This document shows, piece after piece, positions 8,882-17,915 of a DNA stretch of 64,000 nucleotides. Source of the DNA: Bacteroides fragilis (lineage in GTDB: Bacteria > Bacillota > Clostridia > Lachnospirales > Lachnospiraceae); assembly GCA_023664485.1 (NCBI GenBank), contig JAMPFK010000001.1:327788-391787 (forward strand), in the 5' to 3' direction. Every line of letters starts with the position of its first letter. Position 1 is the stretch's first letter. The notes below the pieces were generated by a model. That model saw only the letters and a program-made list of their open reading frames with translations. It searched no databases and had not been told where the DNA came from. Position numbers and translations under genes: made by a program.

Positions 8882-9961
8882 TTAATTCGTTCTTTCTGTT
8901 ACGATATTTTCAAGAATGGAAATAATCGTGCCGATGGCGTCTCTCTGGGAGCTTTTGCTCATTGCATTGATATAGGTAAGTCTTGTAAAATACAGTTCCT
9001 GTACTTTTTCAACCAAAAGTCTGCTTGTCAAATCGTCTTCATCCACAACAATGCTGAAGCCCTGCGATTCAAAAGATTTCGCATTGAGAATCTGGTCGCC
9101 GCGGCTGCTGGCGGAGGGCAACGGAATCAGCAGATTCGGCTTTTTCAGCGCAAGAAGTTCGTTGATCGCGTTGGCGCCCGCTCTCGAAATTACGATATCC
9201 GCCATTGCAAAAAGATCCTTTAACTCGGATTTAATGTATTCAAATTGTTTGTAACCTTTCGTGGTCAGAAGCAGATTATCCATCTTTTCTTTTCCGCACA
9301 GATGAACGATCTGGAAGTCATTCAGAAGCGCCGGCAGGGAATCCCGGACCGCCTGGTTGATGGCCGCCGAGCCGAGACTGCCGCCGATGACAAGGATAAC
9401 GGGTCTGGAAGAATCGAATCCGCACAGCTTATAAGCGGCTTCTTTATTGCCGTGAAGAAGCTCTTCCCGAATCGGGGAGCCTGTCAAAACCGCCTTGTCG
9501 GCGGGCAGGAGCTTAAAAGTCTCCGGGAAATTACAGCATATTTTTTTTGCTGCCGGAATACAGAGTTTATTGGCCAGTCCGGGCGTCATATCCGATTCGT
9601 GGACGACGCAGGGAATACCCAGGGAGGCAGCGGCCCGGACGACAGGAACGCTGACGAAGCCGCCTTTGGAAAAAACGACATCGGGCCTGATTTCTTTCAG
9701 ATACTTTCTTGCTTCCGCCATTCCCTTGAGTACGCGGAAGGGATCCGAAAAGTTTTTCGGGTCGAAGTATCTGCGGAATTTACCTGTTGCGATACCATAA
9801 TAGGGGATATCAAAATCCTCGATTAATTTTTTTTCTATGCCATCATAGGAGCCCATGTAAGAAATTTCATAGCCCGATTCCTTCAATTTGGGAATCAGAG
9901 CGATATTCGGCGTTACATGGCCGGCCGTTCCGCCGCCGGTCAACACGATTTTTTTGCTCAT
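8882..9961 (-). CDS. murG: UDP-GlcNAc:lipid I N-acetylglucosaminyltransferase MurG
   Basis: MurG adds GlcNAc to undecaprenyl-PP-MurNAc-pentapeptide (lipid I) at the inner face of the membrane, making lipid II for peptidoglycan. The 359-residue length is normal. The N-terminal glycine loop GGGTAGHVTPN, the HESDMTPGLANKL segment, the second glycine-rich strand VIGGSLGSAAINQ and the UDP-GlcNAc site around SRAGANAINELLALKKPNLLIPLP are all present. It lies outside a division/cell-wall cluster. It appears co-transcribed behind the small TSCPD gene (33-base gap), with a transposase fragment following. Confidence 0.93.
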   Translation of the reverse strand: MSKKIVLTGGGTAGHVTPNIALIPKLKESGYEISYMGSYDGIEKKLIEDFDIPYYGIATGKFRRYFDPKNFSDPFRVLKGMAEARKYLKEIRPDVVFSKGGFVSVPVVRAAASLGIPCVVHESDMTPGLANKLCIPAAKKICCNFPETFKLLPADKAVLTGSPIREELLHGNKEAAYKLCGFDSSRPVILVIGGSLGSAAINQAVRDSLPALLNDFQIVHLCGKEKMDNLLLTTKGYKQFEYIKSELKDLFAMADIVISRAGANAINELLALKKPNLLIPLPSASSRGDQILNAKSFESQGFSIVVDEDDLTSRLLVEKVQELYFTRLTYINAMSKSSQRDAIGTIISILENIVTERTN

Positions 9962-9994
9962 ATGAGAAAAGCCTCCTGAAAATAGATATACCGT

Positions 9995-10243
9995 TTAGTT
10001 CGCGCCTGCCGCAATCTGTTCAAGCGCACAAGCCAGCTGGTCGGGACAGGATGTACTTTTGAAACCGCATTTGATTCCTTTCAGTTTCCGGATGGCGTCC
10101 TCTGTTTTCATGCCGGTAACAAGGCTGGAAATTCCCTGTAAATTGCCGTTGCATCCACCTGCAAAGGAAACGTGTTTGATAACGCCGTCTTCCACGTCGA
10201 TATTGATCGTATTAGAGCATACGCCCTGCGGTTTATATACCAT
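9995..10243 (-). CDS. TSCPD domain protein (TIGR03905 type)
   Basis: This 82-residue protein starts at the ATG at 10243, which has GGAGG upstream; an in-frame upstream start at 10258 has none. It matches the small TIGR03905/TSCPD family: GVCSNTINIDVEDG, VSFAGGCNGNLQGISSLV and, near the end, STSCPDQLACAL. The conserved cysteines (GVCS, GGCNGN, IKCG, TSCPD) suggest metal or nucleotide binding as in the C-terminal region of B12-dependent ribonucleotide reductases. The function of the stand-alone form is unknown. It leads the murG transcript. Confidence 0.85.
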   Translation of the reverse strand: MVYKPQGVCSNTINIDVEDGVIKHVSFAGGCNGNLQGISSLVTGMKTEDAIRKLKGIKCGFKSTSCPDQLACALEQIAAGAN

Positions 10244-10281
10244 AATAATGACCTCCATTCATAATCTGCCTGTAAAATCGT

Positions 10282-10311
10282 TTTATACAGTATGACCCCA
10301 CTATATCACAA
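10282..10311 (-). promoter_or_regulatory. promoter for TSCPD-murG
   Basis: On the minus strand TTGTGA (10306-10311) and TATAAA (10282-10287) are 18 bp apart, about 40 bp before the start of the TSCPD gene. Confidence 0.45.
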
Positions 10312-10404
10312 ATTTATTACAGTTTCCAGTGCTTATGGGCAGAAATAGAAGAAATATGAGCGAAAAAGAAAGAAACTTGTGGATGCCTTACGCCTCCGGA
10401 ATGA

Positions 10405-10433
10405 TTGAGATTCGTTCGTTTCCTGCCTATAAT
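10405..10433 (+). promoter_or_regulatory. sigma-A promoter for the 259-residue membrane protein
   Basis: TTGAGA (10405-10410) and TATAAT (10428-10433) are separated by 17 bp, ending 25 bases before the GTG start. Confidence 0.6.
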
Positions 10434-10458
10434 AGATTTATGAAAAGGAAAGAAAGGC

Positions 10459-11238
10459 GTGATTATCGATATGCTGCAAATTATATTAAAACATCCGGAA
10501 TTTATGATCCCGATCCTGATTTTGCTGTCTCTTAGTATTATATGCCAGGTCTGTATGGGTGTGCTCTGCCATAAGCTGATATGGGAATCAGAGAATATGT
10601 CGTCTACCGCAAATAAATCCTTACAGCAGTTAAAGCTGAAATTTTCGAGCTGCTGTCAGCTGCATGAAGGGATGTCCAATATTTCCGTTTTCGTGGACAA
10701 GTATATGAATCAGTTGAAAATAGGCGGTTTTTCCTTATCTGCCTTAAAGCATCTTTCCGGCCAGTTCGTGCTGCTGTCGATCCTGCTTTCCGGAATCGGC
10801 GCCTGCAGAGGGATTGTGACAGGGGAACCCGTTCTTTATATTGTTCCTTATTATATCATCAGTTTTTTGGGATTATACTGCTATTTTGCAATTTCCTCTT
10901 TTGTTGACGTTTCGGGGAAAACGCAGATACTGCGCACGAACCTGATAGATTATCTGGAAAACCATCTGGTAAACAGACTGGAGCAGACGACATTGGATAT
11001 GAAGCTTGTGCAGGGGGACGGCGCGCAGGCGGCAGGACAGGGACAGGAAGAAAAAGGCATACCGGCGGAAAAAGATATGCAGGGAAAAAAGGGTATGCAG
11101 GCGGAAGAAAGCATGCAGGCAAAAAGAGATATGCGGGAGGATGATGACGCACAGGAAACGGACAGGCCCGAAGATGCCGTCCTTTCCCGCACGGAGGCAC
11201 AGGAGCTGGAATCTCTGCTCAAGGAATTTCTTGTATAA
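10459..11238 (+). CDS. uncharacterised membrane protein with hydrophilic repeat tail
   Basis: I do not recognise this 259-residue protein. It begins with GTG at 10459, with AAGGA eight bases upstream. One transmembrane helix lies at about 14-36 (MIPILILLSLSIICQVCMG), then a soluble stretch of about 55 residues, then two more helices at about 90-145 (VLLSILLSGIGACRG and VPYYIISFLGLYCYF). The last 80 residues are charged. They include five tandem six-residue units of the type MQAKKD, followed by an acidic segment ending LESLLKEFLV. The layout (helix, cytoplasmic loop, two helices) recalls MotA/TolQ-type proteins only loosely. It stands alone behind its own promoter and ends at a bidirectional terminator shared with the trp operon. 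Confidence 0.7.
   Translation: MIIDMLQIILKHPEFMIPILILLSLSIICQVCMGVLCHKLIWESENMSSTANKSLQQLKLKFSSCCQLHEGMSNISVFVDKYMNQLKIGGFSLSALKHLSGQFVLLSILLSGIGACRGIVTGEPVLYIVPYYIISFLGLYCYFAISSFVDVSGKTQILRTNLIDYLENHLVNRLEQTTLDMKLVQGDGAQAAGQGQEEKGIPAEKDMQGKKGMQAEESMQAKRDMREDDDAQETDRPEDAVLSRTEAQELESLLKEFLV
11059..11148 (+). repeat. five tandem 18-bp units inside a coding region
   Basis: Units start at 11059, 11077, 11095, 11113 and 11131. Each begins ATA or ATG and encodes a six-residue unit such as MQGKKG, MQAEES and MQAKRD. Because 18 is a multiple of three, gain or loss of units would keep the frame. Confidence 0.75.
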
Positions 11239-11239
11239 A

Positions 11240-11265
11240 AAGCGCAAGCCATAAAGCTTGCGCTT
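11240..11265. terminator. hairpin between convergent genes, trp operon end
   Basis: AAGCGCAAGC and GCTTGCGCTT form a perfect 10-bp stem with a CATAAA loop. It lies one base after the membrane-protein stop and six bases beyond the trpA stop. It can serve transcripts from both sides, although U runs are short. Confidence 0.65.
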
Positions 11266-11271
11266 CTGGAA

Positions 11272-12051
11272 TTAAACGGCGGTTCTTAGCGCATCCTTCA
11301 TGGATCTGACATATTCGCCGATATAGGGCGGCGCTTCTTTTCCATATTTTTCCAAAAGTCTGATAATCGCGGAACCGACGATGGCGCCGTCGGAGAGAGC
11401 GGCCATTTTCCGGGCCTGTTCGGGTGTGGAAATGCCGAAGCCGATGGCGCAGGGAATATCGGTATTCTGGCGGACGACTTCGACGATAGAAGAGAGATCC
11501 GTCTTAATCTCGCTTCTTATGCCGGTAACGCCAAGAGAGGAAACGATATACAGGAATCCTTCCGCTTCTTTGGCGATCATGGCAATGCGGTTTGCCGATG
11601 TGGGCGCGATGAGCGAGATCAGAGCGACGTCATAAGCATGGCAGACCGCTGAAAATTCATCTTTTTCCTCAAAAGGCAGATCGGGAAGAATCAGGCCGTC
11701 GATTCCAATCTCATGGCAGGCTGAAAGGAACCGTTCGGCGCCGTAGGAGAAAATAACGTTGGCATAGGTCATAAAGACGAACGGCGTTTTGACATCCTGC
11801 CGGAGTTCTTTTACAAAGGAAAAAATTTTGTCCGTCGTGACGCCGCCCGTTAAAGCGCGTAGATTGGCGCCCTGAATCACGGGACCCTCCGCGGTCGGGT
11901 CGGAAAAGGGAATGCCGAGTTCGATGAGGTCGGCGCCGTTTGCCGCCGCCGCGCGGACAGCGGCGGCGGTCGTTTCCAAATCCGGGTCGCCGCAGGTAAT
12001 AAAGGCGATAAAAGCCTTTCCGTTTTCAAAAGCCGATTTTATATTATTCAT
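11272..12051 (-). CDS. trpA: tryptophan synthase alpha subunit
   Basis: TrpA splits indole-3-glycerol phosphate to indole and glyceraldehyde-3-phosphate and passes indole to TrpB. It has 259 residues, normal for the family. The catalytic glutamate lies in LIELGIPFSDPTAEGPVIQ, with the catalytic aspartate in the later GLILPDLPFEE region; GFGISTPEQARKM forms the phosphate-binding end. It is the last gene of the operon, and its ATG overlaps the trpB stop by 8 bases, which suggests translational coupling of the two subunits. Confidence 0.96.
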   Translation of the reverse strand: MNNIKSAFENGKAFIAFITCGDPDLETTAAAVRAAAANGADLIELGIPFSDPTAEGPVIQGANLRALTGGVTTDKIFSFVKELRQDVKTPFVFMTYANVIFSYGAERFLSACHEIGIDGLILPDLPFEEKDEFSAVCHAYDVALISLIAPTSANRIAMIAKEAEGFLYIVSSLGVTGIRSEIKTDLSSIVEVVRQNTDIPCAIGFGISTPEQARKMAALSDGAIVGSAIIRLLEKYGKEAPPYIGEYVRSMKDALRTAV

Positions 12052-13234
12052 GAATATCCTCCCCTCTGTAACGGGCGATGGCGGCGCAGTCTTTGTCGCC
12101 CCTTCCTGATATGGTAATTACGATAATCTGGTCTTTGTTCATCTTTGGCGCAATTTTCATGGCGTGCGCGACGGCATGCGCCGATTCGATTGCGGGGATG
12201 ATGCCTTCCGTTTTTGACAGGTATTCAAAAGCGCATACCGCTTCGTCGTCCGTTACCGGCACATATTCCGCTCTTCCGGTATCGTGCAGATATGCGTGTT
12301 CCGGGCCGATGCCGGGATAATCCAGCCCGGCGGAGATGGAATAAACGGGCGCGATCTGTCCGAATTCGTCCTGGCAGAAGTAAGATTTCATGCCGTGGAA
12401 GATACCGGGCCTTCCCGTATTGATGGTGGCGGCGGTCTCAAAGGTATCGATGCCTCTTCCGGCGGCCTCACAGCCGATAAGCTTTACCTCCTTATCTTCA
12501 ATAAAATGATAGAAGCTGCCGATGGCGTTGGAACCGCCGCCGACACAGGCGATGACCACATCCGGGAGCTTTCCTTCTTTAGAAAGGAGCTGTTCTTTGA
12601 TCTCTCTTGAGATGACCGACTGAAAATCGCGCACGATGGTCGGGAAGGGATGGGGGCCCATGACCGAGCCGAGACAGTAGTGGGTGTCGGCGATCCGGGA
12701 GGTCCATTCGCGCATGGCTTCGGATACGGCATCTTTTAAAGTGGCGGTTCCCGATTTGACCGGAACCACTTCCGCGCCGAGCAGGCGCATACGATATACG
12801 TTAAGGGCCTGGCGGACGGTATCTTCTTCTCCCATGAAGACAACGCATTCCATGCCGAGCAGCGCCGCCGCAGTAGCGGTGGCAACGCCATGCTGTCCGG
12901 CGCCTGTCTCCGCGATGAGGCGGGTCTTGCCGATTTTTCCGGCGAGCAGCGCCTGTCCGAGCACGTTATTGATCTTATGGGAGCCGGTGTGGTTCAAATC
13001 TTCCCGTTTCAGGTAAATTCTGGCGCCGCCTAAGTCGTTCGTCATTTTTTCCGCAAAATAAAGCCTCGACGGTCTGCCCGCATATTCATTGAAAAGTTCT
13101 GTTAATTCCCGATTAAATGCGGGGTCGTTTTTATAATGATTATATGCCTCTTCCAGTTCGATTACGGCGTTCATCAGCGTTTCGGGAATATATTGTCCGC
13201 CGTGAGGGCCGAAGCGGCCGTTTGGGTTTGTCAT
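12044..13234 (-). CDS. trpB: tryptophan synthase beta subunit
   Basis: TrpB is the PLP enzyme that condenses indole with serine. The protein has 396 residues and starts MTNPNGRFGPHGGQYIPETL, the standard beginning of TrpB1-type enzymes that work with TrpA. The PLP lysine is in HTGSHKINN, the indole-channel glutamate in AETGAGQHG, and the phosphate loop in CVGGGSNAIG. A 68-base spacer separates it from trpF, and an AGAAAGGAAG ribosome-binding site precedes the ATG. Confidence 0.97.
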   Translation of the reverse strand: MTNPNGRFGPHGGQYIPETLMNAVIELEEAYNHYKNDPAFNRELTELFNEYAGRPSRLYFAEKMTNDLGGARIYLKREDLNHTGSHKINNVLGQALLAGKIGKTRLIAETGAGQHGVATATAAALLGMECVVFMGEEDTVRQALNVYRMRLLGAEVVPVKSGTATLKDAVSEAMREWTSRIADTHYCLGSVMGPHPFPTIVRDFQSVISREIKEQLLSKEGKLPDVVIACVGGGSNAIGSFYHFIEDKEVKLIGCEAAGRGIDTFETAATINTGRPGIFHGMKSYFCQDEFGQIAPVYSISAGLDYPGIGPEHAYLHDTGRAEYVPVTDDEAVCAFEYLSKTEGIIPAIESAHAVAHAMKIAPKMNKDQIIVITISGRGDKDCAAIARYRGEDIHE

Positions 13235-13302
13235 GTTCTTTCCTTCTTTCTGTTTATTCTTTTCTGGATTTCCGGATGGAATTTTCCTTCGGCCGGTCCG
13301 TT

Positions 13303-13920
13303 TTACAGGCGTGTTCCGGGCGCCGCTCTTGCGGCGGTGACGAAAGCGGCCATTTTATTCTGGTCTTTACAGCCGTCTGTTTCGATGCCGGAGCTGACAT
13401 CGACGGCATAAGGAGCCAGTGTCCGGATCGCATATTCGACGTTATCGGGTGTCAGCCCGCCGGCCAGAAAATAAGGACGGTCGATTTTCCGAAGCAGCCG
13501 CCAGTCAAATGCCGTGCCGGTTCCGCCCGTGCCGGAATCGAGAAGAATATAGTCGGCGACGCTGAAATTGGCGGTTTCGATATCCTGTCCTGCATCGATG
13601 CGGAAAGCCTGAATGAGCGGCCTGCCGGTGAGACTTTTTAACTGCCGGATGTAAGCTGCGGATTCGCTGCCGTGAAGCTGAGCGATATCGATGAGTCCGC
13701 CGTTCAGGCAGGCGGCGACTCTTTCAGGGGCTTCGTTTACAAAGACGCCGACGGTTTCGATTGTGGGAATCAGCTGTTTTTTCAGGACAGCAGCCTGTTC
13801 CATGCTTATATACCGCCTGCTTTTTGAAGCGAAAATGAAGCCGATATATTCCGGTTTGAGCGCGTTTGCCGCCTCGATATCACAGGGCCTTGTGAGGCCG
13901 CAGAGCTTGATCCTGGTCAT
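13303..13920 (-). CDS. trpF: phosphoribosylanthranilate isomerase
   Basis: TrpF converts phosphoribosyl-anthranilate to the CdRP intermediate by an Amadori rearrangement. The 205-residue single-domain (beta/alpha)8 protein starts MTRIKLCGLTRPCDIEAAN with the conserved catalytic Cys (KLCG). IAQLHGSE and the C-terminal FLAGGLTPDNV and AVDVSSGIE motifs are present. GGAGG precedes the ATG. It is a separate gene here, not fused to trpC. Confidence 0.96.
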   Translation of the reverse strand: MTRIKLCGLTRPCDIEAANALKPEYIGFIFASKSRRYISMEQAAVLKKQLIPTIETVGVFVNEAPERVAACLNGGLIDIAQLHGSESAAYIRQLKSLTGRPLIQAFRIDAGQDIETANFSVADYILLDSGTGGTGTAFDWRLLRKIDRPYFLAGGLTPDNVEYAIRTLAPYAVDVSSGIETDGCKDQNKMAAFVTAARAAPGTRL

Positions 13921-13975
13921 GAGAGTCCTCCGTTTCTGTTCGGATTTTGCCGCTTTCGTCCGGCGTATCGTATCG

Positions 13976-14752
13976 TTATGCGTTCCGCAGAGCGGCGAGG
14001 GCGGCTTTTTTATCGGCCGCGCGCATCAGCGTTTCCCCGATCAAGACCGCGTCGGCGCCGATTTCCCGGAGTTTTTGAACATCCTCTGCATTCCGCACGC
14101 CGCTTTCGGAGACGAACAGAACGCTGTCCGGTATCAGGGCGCGCAGCCGCCGGCTGTTTTCGGTATCCACGGAAAAATCTTTCAGGTTGCGGTTATTGAC
14201 GCCGATAATACGGGCTTTGGCATCCAGAGCCATCTGTACCTCGCGCTCGTCATGAGCTTCCACCAGGGCTGACAGACCGAGCGAATCACAAATATCGATG
14301 TATTCCCGGAGCTGCGTTTCCGACAGGATGGAGCAGATGAAAAGTACCGCGGAGGCATGGAGCAGTTTTGCTTCATAGATCATATATTCATCGACTGTAA
14401 AATCTTTCCGCAGGCAGGGGATGGAGACGGCCTGCGCGATTTCTTTCAGATAATCGCCGCTGCCGAGGAACCATTTCGGTTCCGTCAGTACGGAGATGCA
14501 GTCTGCTCCGGCCGCTTCATATTCCCCTGCAATTTGTAGATACGGAAATTCCGGCGCGATCAGTCCCCTGGAAGGGGAAGCTTTCTTGCATTCGCAGATA
14601 AAAGAAATTTCCGGTTTTTGCAGCGCCCGCTCGAAAGGAAATTCTTTGCGGGAGGGCGGGAGCTGCCGTTTGATTTCTTCGAGCGGTATTTTTTGTTTCG
14701 CCTGTTCGACACGTTCTTTTGCGTGTCCGGCAAGCTGGTCTAAGATGGTCAT
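13976..14752 (-). CDS. trpC: indole-3-glycerol phosphate synthase
   Basis: TrpC closes the indole ring from CdRP. The 258-residue protein carries FICECKKASPSRG, the catalytic Lys motif of the first strand, together with SVLTEPKWFLGS, LRKDFTVDEYMIYEA, NNRNLKDF and FVSESGVRNAEDV. AGGAG lies before the ATG. It lies between trpD (16-base gap) and trpF (55-base gap) in one transcript. Confidence 0.96.
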   Translation of the reverse strand: MTILDQLAGHAKERVEQAKQKIPLEEIKRQLPPSRKEFPFERALQKPEISFICECKKASPSRGLIAPEFPYLQIAGEYEAAGADCISVLTEPKWFLGSGDYLKEIAQAVSIPCLRKDFTVDEYMIYEAKLLHASAVLFICSILSETQLREYIDICDSLGLSALVEAHDEREVQMALDAKARIIGVNNRNLKDFSVDTENSRRLRALIPDSVLFVSESGVRNAEDVQKLREIGADAVLIGETLMRAADKKAALAALRNA

Positions 14753-14768
14753 CGCTGTTCTCCTTTGC

Positions 14769-15791
14769 TTATTCGGGGCGGTTGCTCACTTCTATCAGTT
14801 TTTCGAGCGTTTCCGCTGCCTTGCCGGAATCGATCAGTTCTGCGGCGAGGCGGATGCCCGCTTCCATATTTTCAGCTTTGCCGCCGATATAAAGGGCGGC
14901 GCCCGCGTTCATCAGGACGGCATCGCGTTTGGGGCCTTTTTCGCTGCGCAGGATGGCGCGCACGATTTCCGCATTTTCTTCCGGTGTGCCGCCGACGAGG
15001 TCGGCTTTCGTACAGCGCCTGAAACCGAATTGTTCCGGGGTGATGATGTAGGATTTGAACCAGCCGTCCTTGATTTCGCAGACTGTTGTAGGCGCGCTCA
15101 TGGAAATTTCGTCGAGTTTATCCTGTCCATATACGACCATGCCGCGTTTGACGCCGAGATTGATCAGAACCTGTGCCAACGGGGCGGTCAGATATTCGTC
15201 ATATACGCCGAGGAGCTGCATTTTGGGGCTGCCGGGATTCGTAAGGGGGCCGAGAATATTGAAAACGGTCCGGAACCCTAATTCTTTGCGGATGGCGCCG
15301 ACATACTTCATGGAAGTATGATATTTTTGTGCAAAAAAGAAGCACATACCGGCTTCGTTCAGCAGTTCGATGCACCTGTCCGGGCTCTGCTGGATATTTA
15401 CGCCAAGCGCTTCCAGGCAGTCGGCTGTTCCGCATTTGGAAGAAGCGGCCCGGTTGCCGTGTTTGGCTACCTTAACGCCGCCGGCCGCACAGACGAGGGC
15501 GGAAGTGGTGGAAATATTGAAACTATGCGCATTGTCGCCGCCCGTTCCGACGATTTCAAAAAGCTCCATATCCGTTTCGACTTTGACCGCATGGTCCCGC
15601 ATGGCGGCGGCGCATCCGGCGATTTCGTCAGTCGTTTCCGCTTTGGCGCTTTTGGCGGAGAGGGCCGCGAGAAATGCGGCGTTTTGTGTCGGCGTCGTTT
15701 CACCGCTCATGATTTCATTCATGACGGTATATGCCTCGTCGTAGGTGAGATCTTCCTTGTTTACGATTTTTACGATTGCTTCTTTGATCAT
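14769..15791 (-). CDS. trpD: anthranilate phosphoribosyltransferase
   Basis: TrpD transfers phosphoribose from PRPP to anthranilate. It is a 340-residue nucleoside-phosphorylase-II-fold protein. The glycine-rich PRPP loop VGTGGDNAHSFNIST, VAKHGNRAASSKCG and the metal-binding YGQDKLDEIS are present. GAGGAGG precedes the ATG. It is an unfused protein, as expected where trpG is a separate gene. Confidence 0.96.
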   Translation of the reverse strand: MIKEAIVKIVNKEDLTYDEAYTVMNEIMSGETTPTQNAAFLAALSAKSAKAETTDEIAGCAAAMRDHAVKVETDMELFEIVGTGGDNAHSFNISTTSALVCAAGGVKVAKHGNRAASSKCGTADCLEALGVNIQQSPDRCIELLNEAGMCFFFAQKYHTSMKYVGAIRKELGFRTVFNILGPLTNPGSPKMQLLGVYDEYLTAPLAQVLINLGVKRGMVVYGQDKLDEISMSAPTTVCEIKDGWFKSYIITPEQFGFRRCTKADLVGGTPEENAEIVRAILRSEKGPKRDAVLMNAGAALYIGGKAENMEAGIRLAAELIDSGKAAETLEKLIEVSNRPE

Positions 15792-15809
15792 GGTTGTGTC
15801 CTCCTCGTT

Positions 15810-16382
15810 TTAAAATTCATAGTTAATAAAGTTTTTGAGCATCGTTCCGCCGTCAGGCGTCATAATCGATTCCGGATGAAACTGTACCCCGAAGATGGGG
15901 TATTTCCGGTGCTGTACCGCCATAATTTCACCATCCGCTGTGGCGGCGGTTATCCGCAGTTCTTCCGGCATGGTGGCCGCATCCGCCGCAAGCGAATGAT
16001 AACGGGCGACAGGGGCCGTTTCCGGGCAGTCCCGAAATAAAGGACAATCCCTCTGGAAGCGTACCTGGGACTGTTTGCCGTGCATTAGTTCTCTGGCATA
16101 GGTAATGGCCGCGCCGAAAGCGGCGCAGATCGCCTGATGGCCGAGGCAGACGCCGAGGAGCGGGATATCCTGGCCGAGTGTCCTTGCGGCCTCTACAATA
16201 ATGCCGGCGTCCTCCGGCCTGCCGGGGCCCGGAGAAAGAATAATGCGGCCGGGATTTAGTTCCCTGATTTTGGCAGTTGTCATTTCATCATTGCGGATGA
16301 CCCTGATATCCGGGTCGATTTCGCCGATGAGCTGATAAAGGTTATAGGAAAAACTATCATAATTGTCTATCAGTAAAATCAT
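15810..16382 (-). CDS. trpG: anthranilate synthase glutamine amidotransferase subunit
   Basis: TrpG supplies ammonia from glutamine to TrpE. This class-I amidotransferase of 190 residues has the nucleophile Cys in LLGVCLGHQAIC and the His-Glu pair in GVQFHPESIMT; the oxyanion segment is SPGPGRPEDAG. Its ATG overlaps the trpE stop in an ATGA arrangement (16379-16382), so the two subunits are translationally coupled. Such proteins can also serve p-aminobenzoate synthase, but the operon fixes the role as trp. Confidence 0.96.
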   Translation of the reverse strand: MILLIDNYDSFSYNLYQLIGEIDPDIRVIRNDEMTTAKIRELNPGRIILSPGPGRPEDAGIIVEAARTLGQDIPLLGVCLGHQAICAAFGAAITYARELMHGKQSQVRFQRDCPLFRDCPETAPVARYHSLAADAATMPEELRITAATADGEIMAVQHRKYPIFGVQFHPESIMTPDGGTMLKNFINYEF

Positions 16383-17845
16383 ATATCCGCCTCCTCTGCG
16401 AGTTTCAGGGCATTAACGACTGCCTTTGCCTTATTGATGCATTCTTCATATTCTTTCCCGGCGATGGAATCGGCGACAATGCCTGCGCCGCTTCTGATAA
16501 AAACTCTGCCGTTTTTCCTGTAGGCGATGCGGATAGCGATACAGGTATCCATGTTTCCGGTGAAGTCGATATAACCGATGGCGCCGCCGTAAATACCGCG
16601 TTTGTTGTTTTCAAGTTCTCCGATTAACTGGCAGGCCCGGATTTTCGGTGCGCCGGAGAGCGTGCCTGCGGGAAGGACGGCTTCGATGGCATCCAGCGCG
16701 TCAAATTCCTCGCGGATTATGCCTCTGACCGTGGAGCCGATATGCATAACATGCGAATAGCGTTCAATAGAATGCAGCTTTTCGACCTGGACCGTACCGA
16801 AACGGCTGATCTTACCGAGATCGTTCCGGCCCAGGTCTACCAGCATATTATGCTCGGCCAGTTCCTTTTCGTCCGTAAGGAGCCCGGCTTCGAGCGCTTT
16901 ATCTTCTTCTTCGGTCCGCCCCCTTTTTCTGGTTCCGGCGAGCGGGAATGTATGCAGTACGCCGTTTTCCAGTTTGACAAGCGTTTCCGGAGATGCGCCG
17001 GCCACCTCAACATCCGTTCCCGAAAAGTAGAACATATACGGAGAGGGATTAATGGTGCGGAGGATCCGATAGGTATTGAACAGGCTGCCTTCAAAGGGGG
17101 CGCTCAGGCGGTTGGAAAGCACGATCTGAAAGATATCCCCTTCATGGATATGGTGTTTCGCTTTTTCTACCATATCGCAATAATGTTCCTTCGTAAAAAG
17201 CGGCGTGACCTCTCCGAGAAGGCGGCCGGCGGCTTCTTTTTTCTTTTCTCCTGTGCGGAGCAGTTCACGGAGCTGCTTGAGTTCCATAATCGCTTTATGA
17301 TAGCCGGTTTCGATATCTTCTAAAGGCATATTGGCAATGAGGATGATTTTCTGCCGAAAATTATCATAGGCGATTACCTTGTCAAAGAGCATTAAATCGA
17401 CGTCTTTAAAAGCCTCGGTATCCTGTGCCGCCGTTTTGGCCGCCGGCTCTTTGTAGCCAAGATAGTCGTAAGCGAAGTAGCCGACCAGACCGCCCGTAAA
17501 AGAGGGAAGATAATCAAAACGGGGGCTTTTGTAATCGGCGAGGAGCTGGCGGAGAAAAGCCGAAGGATCGTCGGTTTTAAACCTGATGTTTCCGGCTTTC
17601 ATTTCACCGTTTATACAGGTGATTTCCAGTTTCGGGTCGAAGCCGAGGAAGGTGTAGCGGCCCCATTTTTCTTTCTCGGCGACCGATTCGAGCAGATAGC
17701 AGTGTGTCGATACATTTTTGAGTATCCGCATGGCTTCGATGGGGGTGCAGATATCGGACAGTATTTCACAGCTGACCGGGATTACCTTGTATTCGCCTGT
17801 TGCGGCAAGTTCCCGGACTTCGTTCAGGGTGGGTAAAACGTTCAT
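16379..17845 (-). CDS. trpE: anthranilate synthase component I
   Basis: TrpE makes anthranilate from chorismate with ammonia from TrpG. I place the start at ATG 17845 (MNVLPTLNEVRELAATGEYK), with AAGGAGG upstream, giving 488 residues; a longer frame to 17917 would run into the leader terminator. The feedback site for tryptophan is visible as YLLESVAEKEKWGRYTFLG (the LLES motif). The chorismate-binding region includes GDIFQIVLSNRL, FAGTLSGAPK-like LPAGTLSGAPKIRAC and the C-terminal IRSGAGIVADS. It is the first gene of a seven-gene EGDCFBA operon controlled by the T-box just upstream. Confidence 0.97.
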   Translation of the reverse strand: MNVLPTLNEVRELAATGEYKVIPVSCEILSDICTPIEAMRILKNVSTHCYLLESVAEKEKWGRYTFLGFDPKLEITCINGEMKAGNIRFKTDDPSAFLRQLLADYKSPRFDYLPSFTGGLVGYFAYDYLGYKEPAAKTAAQDTEAFKDVDLMLFDKVIAYDNFRQKIILIANMPLEDIETGYHKAIMELKQLRELLRTGEKKKEAAGRLLGEVTPLFTKEHYCDMVEKAKHHIHEGDIFQIVLSNRLSAPFEGSLFNTYRILRTINPSPYMFYFSGTDVEVAGASPETLVKLENGVLHTFPLAGTRKRGRTEEEDKALEAGLLTDEKELAEHNMLVDLGRNDLGKISRFGTVQVEKLHSIERYSHVMHIGSTVRGIIREEFDALDAIEAVLPAGTLSGAPKIRACQLIGELENNKRGIYGGAIGYIDFTGNMDTCIAIRIAYRKNGRVFIRSGAGIVADSIAGKEYEECINKAKAVVNALKLAEEADI

Positions 17846-17915
17846 GGTATTTTGCCTCCTTGTTCCTATGGCGGCGCGGATATAAGCAGTCCTGGAAATC
17901 TCTGCCTGTACGCGC

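Noticed and set aside
10329..10535. A 68-codon frame before the membrane protein
   Set aside because: It overlaps the promoter and start of the real gene and has a non-protein-like composition.
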